From NCBI GenBank assembly GCA_035711865.1, contig DASTBT010000124.1, positions 1 through 13,041 of the forward strand: a DNA stretch of 13,041 bases, written 5' to 3'. Under the pieces are notes generated by a model that was given only the letters and a program-made list of their open reading frames with translations, was not told the origin of the DNA and made no database searches. A program made the position numbers and the translations under genes. Of this stretch, positions 5,279 to 11,618 are shown in pieces. This DNA is from JAOUEA01 sp035711865. GTDB lineage: Bacteria > Actinomycetota > UBA4738 > HRBIN12. The number at the start of each line of letters is the position of its first letter. Position 1 is the first letter of the stretch.

Positions 5279-7014
5279 CCTTCCTCCAGCTCGATCAGCG
5301 GTTCGCCGCGAGCGACGACGTCGCCGGCGCGGACGTGGACCGCCCGCACCCTGCCTGCCGCCGGGGCCGTGACCTGCACCTGGATCTTCATCGCTTCGAG
5401 CAGGGCCAGGACCTGCCCCGCCTCGACCGCGTCGCCGACGCGGGCGTCGACCCTGAGCACGCTCGCCGGCATCGGTGCCGTGAGGGATCCGCCGGGCGGG
5501 GGCAGCTGGTCGGCGACGAGGTCCTCGTCGCCGATCGTGTAGGACCACCCGCGGTACTGGGCGTGCGAGCCGGCCACCGTCACCTCCGTCGGGGGGGCGG
5601 TCCCGTCGGGGCCGAACGCGATCCACGGATCCGATCTCGCTCGCCCGGCGTGCACCCCGTCGGGGAGCGGGGGAACCCGGGCCGTCCAGCTCCGGTCCAC
5701 CCAGTCGGTGCCGGCAGTGCCCTCGACGATCTCCCGGTGGGCGAGCACGTCGAGCAGGAAGCCGAGGTTGGTCGCCACTCCCACGATCCGCACCTCGGCC
5801 AACGCGGCCGTGAGCCTGACCAGGGTGCTCGCCCGGTCCTCGGCGTGGGCGATCACCTTGGCGAGCAAGGGATCGTACCCGAGCCCGACCTCGTCACCTT
5901 CCCTGAGCGCCGTGTCGATGCGCACCCCGGGCCACCGTGGGAGCTCGAGGAGCGCGATGCGTCCGCCGGTCGGCAGGAACCCGTTCGCCGGGTCCTCGGC
6001 GTAGACGCGAGCCTCGATCGCGTGGCCGCGGGTCTCGACGTCATCCTGCCCGAGGCCGAGCGGAGACCCGGCCGCGATCTCCAGCTGGGTCCGCACGAGA
6101 TCGATGCCCGTCACCGCCTCGGTCACCGGATGCTCGACCTGTAGCCGCGCGTTCATCTCGAGGAACCACCACGCTCCGTCCGGCCCGACCAGGAACTCGG
6201 CGGTGCCCACGCCCCGGTAGCCCGCACGCTCGGCGATCTCGATCGCGGCGTCACCGAGCGCCGTCCGGAGCTCGGGGGTCACCGCGGGGGAGGGGGCTTC
6301 CTCGACGAGCTTCTGGTGCCGCCGCTGCAACGAGCAGTCGCGTTCACCCAGATGAACGGCGTGTCCGTGGTCGTCGAGCAGGATCTGCACCTCCACGTGC
6401 CGCACGCCGTCGAGACGCCGTTCGAGGAACACGCGGCCGTCGCCGAACCCGGCCGCGGCTTCCTCCCGAGCGGCCGTGAGCGCGCGCCCGAGGTCGGCGA
6501 TGTCGTCCACGGTCCGCATGCCTCGGCCGCCGCCCCCGGCCGTCGCCTTCACGAGCAGGGGCGTACCGAGGCCCTCCGCCGCCCGGAGCAGGGCGTGGTC
6601 CTCGGACGGTCCGGCGGCGGCCGCGGAGCCGGGCACGACCGGCAGGCCGGCCTCCGTCGCGAGCGTGCGGGCGGCCGCCTTGTCGCCGAGCAGACGCATC
6701 GCGTCGGGCGGCGGACCGACCCAACGCAAGCCGGCATCGACCACGAGCTCGGCGAACGCGGGATCCTCCGAGAGGAACCCGTAGCCCGGGTGCACCGCGT
6801 CTGCTCGCGCGGCGACGGCTGCCCGAACCGAGCCGGCCCCGTCGAGGTAGGAATCGACCTCGGCCCGCTCGTCGGCGAGCTCGGCCCACATGCTCGCGTG
6901 GTCGCCGGGAACCACGGCCACGATCGGGGCGATGCCCATCTCGCGGCATGCGCGGATGATGCGCACGGCGATCTCGCCGCGGTTGGCGATCAGGAGGCGT
7001 CGGAGCTCTGCCAT
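5275..7014 (-). CDS. liuD: Methylcrotonyl-CoA carboxylase alpha subunit (biotin carboxylase + biotin carrier)
   Basis: Carboxylates its own biotin with bicarbonate and ATP, then hands CO2 to the beta subunit for 3-methylcrotonyl-CoA carboxylation. Domains of the 579-residue product: biotin carboxylase N-domain from LLIANRGEIAVRIIRACRE (7-25), HPGYGFLSE (75-83), ATP-grasp with KATAGGGGRGMR (156-167), EAPSP (239-243), FLEMNARLQVEHPVTE (284-299), C-domain with GYDPLLAK (379-386), a short linker, then the carrier domain with APMPASV (513-519) and LLEAMKIQ (538-545), Lys543 being the biotin site. The residue after it is Ile rather than the usual Met. The region between carboxylase and carrier (about 445-510) is short compared with typical 650-plus-residue MCC alpha. 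Start ATG 7014 overlaps the hydratase end by 25 nt. Acyl-CoA specificity is inferred from the operon; a generic acyl-CoA carboxylase is the alternative. Confidence 0.93.
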   Translation of the reverse strand: MAELRRLLIANRGEIAVRIIRACREMGIAPIVAVVPGDHASMWAELADERAEVDSYLDGAGSVRAAVAARADAVHPGYGFLSEDPAFAELVVDAGLRWVGPPPDAMRLLGDKAAARTLATEAGLPVVPGSAAAAGPSEDHALLRAAEGLGTPLLVKATAGGGGRGMRTVDDIADLGRALTAAREEAAAGFGDGRVFLERRLDGVRHVEVQILLDDHGHAVHLGERDCSLQRRHQKLVEEAPSPAVTPELRTALGDAAIEIAERAGYRGVGTAEFLVGPDGAWWFLEMNARLQVEHPVTEAVTGIDLVRTQLEIAAGSPLGLGQDDVETRGHAIEARVYAEDPANGFLPTGGRIALLELPRWPGVRIDTALREGDEVGLGYDPLLAKVIAHAEDRASTLVRLTAALAEVRIVGVATNLGFLLDVLAHREIVEGTAGTDWVDRSWTARVPPLPDGVHAGRARSDPWIAFGPDGTAPPTEVTVAGSHAQYRGWSYTIGDEDLVADQLPPPGGSLTAPMPASVLRVDARVGDAVEAGQVLALLEAMKIQVQVTAPAAGRVRAVHVRAGDVVARGEPLIELEEG

Positions 7015-7769
7015 CTCGGCCGGCGCTTCTCGAGGAACGCGGTCGCGCCTTCCTGCCCCTCGTCGCTCGTCCTCGCCGCGGCGATGCGATCGGGCAGGTC
7101 GGGCAGCTCGAGCGACGCCGTGGCGTCGCGCACGAGGCGCTTGTTCGCCGCGACCGCCCCGGGACCGCACGCGAGGAACGTGCGGGCCACCTCGTCCACG
7201 GTGGCGTCGAGCCGGTCGGCCGGCACGACGTGGTGCACGAGCCCGTAGCCGGCCGCGTCGGCGGCGTCGAACGTGCGGCCGCTCGTGAACAGCTCGCGGG
7301 CCCTTCCGGGGCCGATCTTCCGCAGCACGAACGGGGCGATCGAGGCGGGCAGGATGCCGAGCCGCACCTCGGCGAAGGCGAACCGCGTCCCCTCGGTCGC
7401 CACGGCAACGTCGGCGCACGCGACCAGTCCTGCCCCTCCCCCGATCGCGGGGCCGTTCACCCGCGCAACGACGGCCTTCGGGCATCGGTCGAGCGTCGCG
7501 AACGCCTCGGCCATCGCGATGGCGTCGGCACGATCCTCCTCGGTCGAGCGGTCACGGCTCGCGCGCATCCACTCGATGTCGGCGCCCGCCGAGAAGGCGC
7601 TGCCCGCGCCGGTCAGCACCACGACACGCACCTCGTCGTCGGCGGAGACGCCGTCGATCCCCTCGGCCAGGCTGCGGAGCAGCGACGGGTCGAGCGCGTT
7701 CCGCCGGTCGGGCCGGTCGAGCGTCAGGGTCGCGATCGGACCCTCGCGGATCAGCTGCAGGTCGCTCAC
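6990..7769 (-). CDS. liuC: Enoyl-CoA hydratase/isomerase family, probable methylglutaconyl-CoA hydratase
   Basis: Crotonase-fold enzyme of 259 residues, expected to hydrate 3-methylglutaconyl-CoA to HMG-CoA. Visible: NALDPSLLRSL (24-34), the oxyanion-hole strand AFSAGADIEWM (58-68), NGPAIGGGAGLVACADVAVA (105-124), FAEVRLGILPASIAPFVLRK (132-151) with Glu134 as the retained acid, and SGRTFDAADAAGYGLVHHVV (163-182). The second acid of classical crotonases (GGGxE) is Gly114 here, as I recall for Pseudomonas LiuC, and LPASIAPFVLRKIG resembles LiuC too. The reading frame continues upstream, but GTG 7769 fits best: it overlaps the beta-subunit stop in GTGA (7769-7766) and gives VSDLQLIREGPIATLTLDRP, a standard crotonase N-terminus. 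Position between the two carboxylase subunit genes supports the leucine-pathway assignment over general fatty-acid oxidation. Confidence 0.9.
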   Translation of the reverse strand: MSDLQLIREGPIATLTLDRPDRRNALDPSLLRSLAEGIDGVSADDEVRVVVLTGAGSAFSAGADIEWMRASRDRSTEEDRADAIAMAEAFATLDRCPKAVVARVNGPAIGGGAGLVACADVAVATEGTRFAFAEVRLGILPASIAPFVLRKIGPGRARELFTSGRTFDAADAAGYGLVHHVVPADRLDATVDEVARTFLACGPGAVAANKRLVRDATASLELPDLPDRIAAARTSDEGQEGATAFLEKRRPRWQSSDAS

Positions 7770-9331
7770 ATCCGGAACACCCCGAAGATCGTCGGTTCGA
7801 CGGGGGCCCGCGAAGCGGCATCGAGGCCGAGGGCCAACACCTTCCTCGTGTCGAGCGGGTCGATCACGCCGTCGTCCCACAGCCGCGCGGTCGAGTGGTA
7901 GGGACTGCCCTCCCGCTCGTATCGATCGATCGTCTCCTCCTCGTGCTCGGGGTCACCGCCCACGGCCGTGAGCACCTTCGCCGCCTGCACGCCGCCCATC
8001 ACCGAGATGCGTGCGTTCGGCCACATCCAGAGCTGCCTGGGGCCGTAGGCGCGGCCGCACATCGCGTAGTTCCCGGCCCCGAAGGACCCGCCGACGATCA
8101 CCGTGAACTTCGGCACGTTCGCGCAGGCCACGGCGGTCACGAGCTTCGCGCCGTCCTTCGCGATGCCGCCGGCCTCGTACTCCCGTCCCACCATGAACCC
8201 GGTGATGTTCTGCAAGAAGACGAGCGGCGTGCCTCGCTCGCACGCGAGCTGCACGAAGTGCGCGCCCTTGAGGGCCGACTCGGAGAACAGGATGCCGTCG
8301 TTCGCGAGGATCGCGACCGGATGACCGCGGATGCGCGCGAACCCGCACACGAGCGTCTCGCCGTAGAGCCGCTTGAACTCGTGGAACGCCGAGCCGTCGA
8401 CGAGGCGAGCGATGATCTCGCGCGCATCCGAGGCCTGCGACAGGTTCCGGGGGATGGCCCCGTACAGGCTCTCGGCGTCGACCGCCGGCTCGACCGGCTC
8501 GGCGATCTCCCACGCGCGGCGGGCGGGCGCGTTCAGGTTCGCGACGATCTCGCGCACGATGCGCACGGCGTGCTCGTCGTCGGCGGCCTCGTGGTCCGCA
8601 ACGCCGCTGCGCCGGGCGTGCACGTCCGCGCCGCCCAGCTCCTCGGGATCGACGTCCTCGCCCGTGGCCGCCTTCACGAGCGGAGGACCCCCGAGGAAGA
8701 TCGTGCCCGTGCCGCGCACGATCACCGTCTCGTCCGACATCGCGGGGACGTAGGCGCCCCCCGCCGTGCACGAGCCCATCACCGCGGCGATCTGCGGGAT
8801 GCCGGCCGCCGACATGCGGGCCTGGTTGAAGAAGATGCGTCCGAAGTGGTCCCGGTCGGGGAAGACCTCGGCCTGCAGCGGCAGGAATGCGCCGCCGGAG
8901 TCCACGAGGTAGACGCACGGCAGGCGGTTGTCCATGGCGATCTCTTGGGCCCGCAGGTGCTTCTTGACCGTGATCGGGAAGTACGTGCCGCCCTTCACCG
9001 TGGCGTCGTTCGCCACCACCATGCACGGCGTGCCCTGGATCGGACCGATGCCCGTGACGATGCCGGCGCTCGGCGCGTCGCCGTCGTACATGTCGCAGGC
9101 GGCCAATGGGGAGAGCTCGAGGAAGGCGGCGCCGTGATCCACGAGGAGGTCGATGCGCTCGCGCGCCGTGAGCTTGCCGCGCGCGCGGTGGCGGGCCGTG
9201 GCTTCCTCACCGCCCCCGGCACGAGCCGAGTCGAGCCGGCGCCCCAGCTCGCCGACGGATGCGCGCATCGCTGCGTCGTTGGCTTCGAAGGCCTCCGAGT
9301 CGACATCGACGTGCGAGGTCAGCCTCGCCAC
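7766..9331 (-). CDS. liuB: Methylcrotonyl-CoA carboxylase beta subunit (carboxyltransferase)
   Basis: Transfers the carboxyl group from biotin to 3-methylcrotonyl-CoA. The 521-residue product covers both crotonase-like halves: RHRARGKLTARERIDLLVD (48-66), MYDGDAPSAGIVTGIG (81-96), VANDATVKGGTYFPITVKKH (106-125), VDSGGAFLPLQ (143-153), MGSCTAGGAYVPAMSDE (185-201), IFLGGPPLVKAATGE (211-225), FLQNITGFMVG (372-382), GGSFGAGNYAMCGRAYGPR (414-432) and the C-terminal PTIFGVFRM. These patterns, notably the DSGGAFLPLQ and IFLGGPPLVKAATGE blocks, are those of MCC beta rather than propionyl-CoA carboxylase beta, and the length is close to the usual 535. The start is GTG 9331; the next in-frame Met is 22 codons in and would remove conserved N-terminal residues. 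First gene of the minus-strand operon, divergent from isovaleryl-CoA dehydrogenase across 118 bp. Confidence 0.95.
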   Translation of the reverse strand: MARLTSHVDVDSEAFEANDAAMRASVGELGRRLDSARAGGGEEATARHRARGKLTARERIDLLVDHGAAFLELSPLAACDMYDGDAPSAGIVTGIGPIQGTPCMVVANDATVKGGTYFPITVKKHLRAQEIAMDNRLPCVYLVDSGGAFLPLQAEVFPDRDHFGRIFFNQARMSAAGIPQIAAVMGSCTAGGAYVPAMSDETVIVRGTGTIFLGGPPLVKAATGEDVDPEELGGADVHARRSGVADHEAADDEHAVRIVREIVANLNAPARRAWEIAEPVEPAVDAESLYGAIPRNLSQASDAREIIARLVDGSAFHEFKRLYGETLVCGFARIRGHPVAILANDGILFSESALKGAHFVQLACERGTPLVFLQNITGFMVGREYEAGGIAKDGAKLVTAVACANVPKFTVIVGGSFGAGNYAMCGRAYGPRQLWMWPNARISVMGGVQAAKVLTAVGGDPEHEEETIDRYEREGSPYHSTARLWDDGVIDPLDTRKVLALGLDAASRAPVEPTIFGVFRM

Positions 9332-9365
9332 GGGCGATCCGTTCCGAGCGTGCAGGCGGCGCGCA

Positions 9366-9373
9366 TCTCGAGA
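9366..9373. repeat. 8-bp palindrome TCTCGAGA in the divergent liu promoter region
   Basis: Perfect palindrome 35 nt upstream of the liuB start, just downstream of a TAAGGT hexamer on the minus strand (9382-9377) that could be a liuB -10. A possible operator half or chance; low confidence. Confidence 0.2.
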
Positions 9374-9376
9374 AGC

Positions 9377-9382
9377 ACCTTA
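9377..9382 (-). promoter_or_regulatory. Possible -10 box for the liuB-liuE operon
   Basis: Minus strand reads TAAGGT (TANNNT). It would start a transcript near 9370 with a leader of about 40 nt before GTG 9331. No clear -35 hexamer is seen at the usual spacing. Confidence 0.25.
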
Positions 9383-9392
9383 CTGCGGCGTT

Positions 9393-9433
9393 CACCGACG
9401 CTCCGGTGCCCGGCGCCGGCAACCGTCGCCGGG
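9393..9433. promoter_or_regulatory. Inverted repeats upstream of isovaleryl-CoA dehydrogenase, candidate operators
   Basis: Two inverted repeats lie side by side: CACCG-N6-CGGTG at 9393-9408 and CCCGGCG-N11-CGCCGGG at 9409-9433. The second ends 3 nt before the predicted -10 at 9437, so a bound repressor there would block the promoter. liu clusters in other bacteria are often controlled by MerR- or TetR-type regulators, but none is encoded in this window, and GC-rich repeats also arise by chance. Confidence 0.3.
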
Positions 9434-9436
9434 GCG

Positions 9437-9442
9437 TAGCGT
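9437..9442 (+). promoter_or_regulatory. Predicted -10 box of leaderless isovaleryl-CoA dehydrogenase promoter
   Basis: TAGCGT (TANNNT) whose last T is 8 nt before GTG 9450. No Shine-Dalgarno is present. This favours GTG 9450 over the in-frame GTG 9441, which overlaps the hexamer itself. Confidence 0.4.
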
Positions 9443-9449
9443 GTACGCC

Positions 9450-10604
9450 GTGAGCGACCGCATCTCGATCGAGGAGCTCCGGGGCACCGTGCGCACGTTC
9501 GCCGAGCGCGAGCTGGGACCGCACGCCGACTCGATCGATCGCGACGACGTGTTCCCCCGTTGGATATGGCCGCGCCTGGGCGAGCTCGGGGTGCTGGGCC
9601 CGACCGTTCCGGAGAGCGACGGGGGACCGGGGCTGGGCTTCCTCGAGCACGTCGTGATCGTGGAGGAGATCTCCCGCGTGTCGGCCTCGGTGGGCATGTC
9701 GTACGCCGCGCACTCGAACCTGTGCGTGCACAACCTCTGGTCCAACGGCACCGAGCAGCAACGCGCCCGATGGTTGCCGAAGCTGATGACGGGGGAGCAC
9801 GTGGGGGCGCTCGCGATGAGCGAGGCCGAGGCCGGTAGCGACGTGATCGGCTCGATGACGTGCCGCGCCGAGCGCGTCGACGGCGGCTGGCTCGCCAACG
9901 GCTCGAAGATGTGGATCACGAACGGTCCCGAGGCCGACGTGCTCGTGGTGTACATGCGCACGGCGCCGGCCGAAGATCGCTCATCGTCGGTGACGGCGTT
10001 CCTGGTCGAGCGCGAGCTGGCCGGGTTCAGCGTGCCCCCGAAGATGGACAAGCTGGGCATGCGCGGCTCGCCGACCTCCGAGATCGTCTTCGACGACTGC
10101 CTGATCCCCGAGGACCACGTGCTCGGTGAGGCGCATGGCGGCGTGCGAGTCCTGATGTCGGGCCTCGACTCGGAACGGCTCGTCCTCTCGGGCGGTCCCA
10201 TCGGCATCATGCAGGCGGCCCTCGACCTCGTGATCCCGTACGTGCGGGAGCGGAAGCAGTTCGGCCGGCCGATCGGCTCGTTCGAGCTGATGCAGGGCAA
10301 GCTCGCCGACATGTTCGTGGCGCTCGAGTCTTCCCGCGCCTACGCGTACGACGTGGCCCGCCGGTTCGATGCGTCGCCGGGCGATCGCCACGGCGCCGCG
10401 GCCGCGGCGAGCCTGCTGCACTCGTCGGAGCGAGCCGTGCAGGTCTCGCTCGAGGCGATCCAGAGCCTCGGCGGCGCGGGGTACCTCAACGAGGTGCCGG
10501 CCGGCCGTCTCCTCAGGGACGCGAAGCTCTACACGATCGGTGCCGGCACGGCCGAGATCCGCCGGATGCTGATCGGGCGCGAGCTCACGGGCAAGCTCGA
10601 GTAG
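9450..10604 (+). CDS. liuA: Isovaleryl-CoA dehydrogenase (acyl-CoA dehydrogenase family)
   Basis: FAD enzyme oxidising isovaleryl-CoA to 3-methylcrotonyl-CoA, passing electrons to ETF. The 384-residue product shows the acyl-CoA dehydrogenase blocks: LAMSEAEAGSDV (121-132), KMWITNGPEADV (153-164), KMDKLGMRGSPTSEIVFDDC (198-217), RKQFGRPIGSFELMQGKLAD (268-287), LGGAGYLNEVPAGRLLRDAK (340-359) and IGAGTAEIRR (363-372). The position of the usual catalytic Glu (EGT in MCAD) is Ala365, while GLDSERLVLSGGP (238-250) carries Glu242 where human isovaleryl-CoA dehydrogenase has its catalytic Glu254; this is the diagnostic swap. Starts GTG 9450 or GTG 9441 are both possible (see the -10 feature); a frame open from 9153 is only upstream read-through. 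Divergent from liuB and followed after 6 nt by the phosphoesterase gene. Confidence 0.94.
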   Translation: MSDRISIEELRGTVRTFAERELGPHADSIDRDDVFPRWIWPRLGELGVLGPTVPESDGGPGLGFLEHVVIVEEISRVSASVGMSYAAHSNLCVHNLWSNGTEQQRARWLPKLMTGEHVGALAMSEAEAGSDVIGSMTCRAERVDGGWLANGSKMWITNGPEADVLVVYMRTAPAEDRSSSVTAFLVERELAGFSVPPKMDKLGMRGSPTSEIVFDDCLIPEDHVLGEAHGGVRVLMSGLDSERLVLSGGPIGIMQAALDLVIPYVRERKQFGRPIGSFELMQGKLADMFVALESSRAYAYDVARRFDASPGDRHGAAAAASLLHSSERAVQVSLEAIQSLGGAGYLNEVPAGRLLRDAKLYTIGAGTAEIRRMLIGRELTGKLE

Positions 10605-10610
10605 CCGGGC

Positions 10611-11570
10611 GTGACCTGCCGGGGGAGCGCCCGTCGTACGCCGTCGACGCGTGCGTCCGCTCGTCGTACAGCCATCCTCGCAGTGGTCGTGTTCTCGATC
10701 GCGGCAGGTGCGTGCGAACCCTCGGTCGATCCGTCGGAACGACCATCCCGACCGCTTTCGGGCAGGTATCCGGTGGTGGTCGCAGCCGGAGACATCGCAT
10801 GTCCCGGCGAACCGTGCGATCAGGAGCGGGGAACGGCCGCGATGGTCGAACGCATCGGACCGGACGTTGTACTGGCACTCGGAGACACCCAGTACCGGGC
10901 AGGCGCGCTCGCGGACTTCCGTGCTTCCTACGATCGGACCTGGGGATCATTCAGATCGATCACGAAGCCGGTTCCCGGTAACCACGAGTACCGGACGACC
11001 GGGGCCGCAGGATACTTCGCCTACTTCGGAAGGATCGCGGCTGTGGACGACGGTGGGGACTACAGCTTCCAACTCGGGCGGTGGCTCCTCGTCGCGATCA
11101 ACTCCGCCGCACCGGGCGCCATCACGGATGGTCAGCTCGACCGGGTGCGGGCCGATCTCGAGGAATCGTCACACCGCTGCGAGATCGTCTACTGGCACCA
11201 TCCTCTCTTCTCGTCGGGAGCGGTCGAAGGGAGCGACCCGATGCCCGAGCTCGCCTCGCTCTGGGCGCTGCTGCACGCGCAGCGCGTCGACGTCGTCTTG
11301 AACGGGCATGCGCACCAGTACGAGCGCTTCGCGCCGCTCGGCGCCGACGGTGCGATCGACGACGTCAACGGCATCCGCGAGTTCGTCGTCGGAACCGGTG
11401 GCGGCGATCCGCACCCGTTCGAGGAAGTGCCCCTCCCCGCATCGAGGGTACGGATCACGGAGGTGCACGGGGTGTTGGAGCTCGAGCTGCAGCCACGCGC
11501 CTACGCGTGGAGATTCGTCGGCACCGATGGATCCGTGCTCGATCATGGTTCGGCAGCGTGCCACGGCTGA
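10611..11570 (+). CDS. Exported lipoprotein metallophosphoesterase (calcineurin-like)
   Basis: The 319-residue product has an Arg-rich N-terminus, a hydrophobic segment (about 21-34) and AAGAC, which satisfies a relaxed lipobox with Cys35 as the lipidated residue (Ala rather than Leu at -3), so it is probably anchored outside the membrane. The catalytic domain shows the metallophosphoesterase motifs in order: AAGDIAC (Asp61), ALGDTQY (Asp92), PGNHEY (Asn124-His125), YWHHPLF (His196-His197) and NGHAHQYER (His233, His235). This set resembles purple acid/alkaline phosphatase-type hydrolases; the substrate cannot be read from sequence. The GTG at 10611 is the only start that keeps the whole export signal. 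It lies 6 nt after isovaleryl-CoA dehydrogenase and is probably co-transcribed, but no link to leucine breakdown is apparent. Confidence 0.88.
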   Translation: MTCRGSARRTPSTRASARRTAILAVVVFSIAAGACEPSVDPSERPSRPLSGRYPVVVAAGDIACPGEPCDQERGTAAMVERIGPDVVLALGDTQYRAGALADFRASYDRTWGSFRSITKPVPGNHEYRTTGAAGYFAYFGRIAAVDDGGDYSFQLGRWLLVAINSAAPGAITDGQLDRVRADLEESSHRCEIVYWHHPLFSSGAVEGSDPMPELASLWALLHAQRVDVVLNGHAHQYERFAPLGADGAIDDVNGIREFVVGTGGGDPHPFEEVPLPASRVRITEVHGVLELELQPRAYAWRFVGTDGSVLDHGSAACHG

Positions 11571-11606
11571 TCGGCGAGGCCCGACCGCTCGGACTCGTGG
11601 CGGTGC

Positions 11607-11612
11607 GATGAT
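11607..11612 (+). promoter_or_regulatory. Possible -10 box of a leaderless glnE promoter
   Basis: GATGAT, 4 of 6 matches to TATAAT, with its last T 7 nt before the G of GTG 11619: the same geometry as glnA and nhaA. The first base departs from TANNNT, so this is weaker than the others. Confidence 0.25.
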
Positions 11613-11618
11613 GCCTGG

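Noticed and set aside
5197..6144. Plus-strand open frame of 315 codons opposite the MCC alpha subunit
   Set aside because: Antisense to the biotin carboxylase and carrier domains; no ribosome site and no domain pattern.
7895..9439. Open frame of 514 codons on the plus strand opposite liuB
   Set aside because: Fully antisense to the carboxyltransferase gene; low-complexity Arg/Ala/His/Val content with no family motifs.
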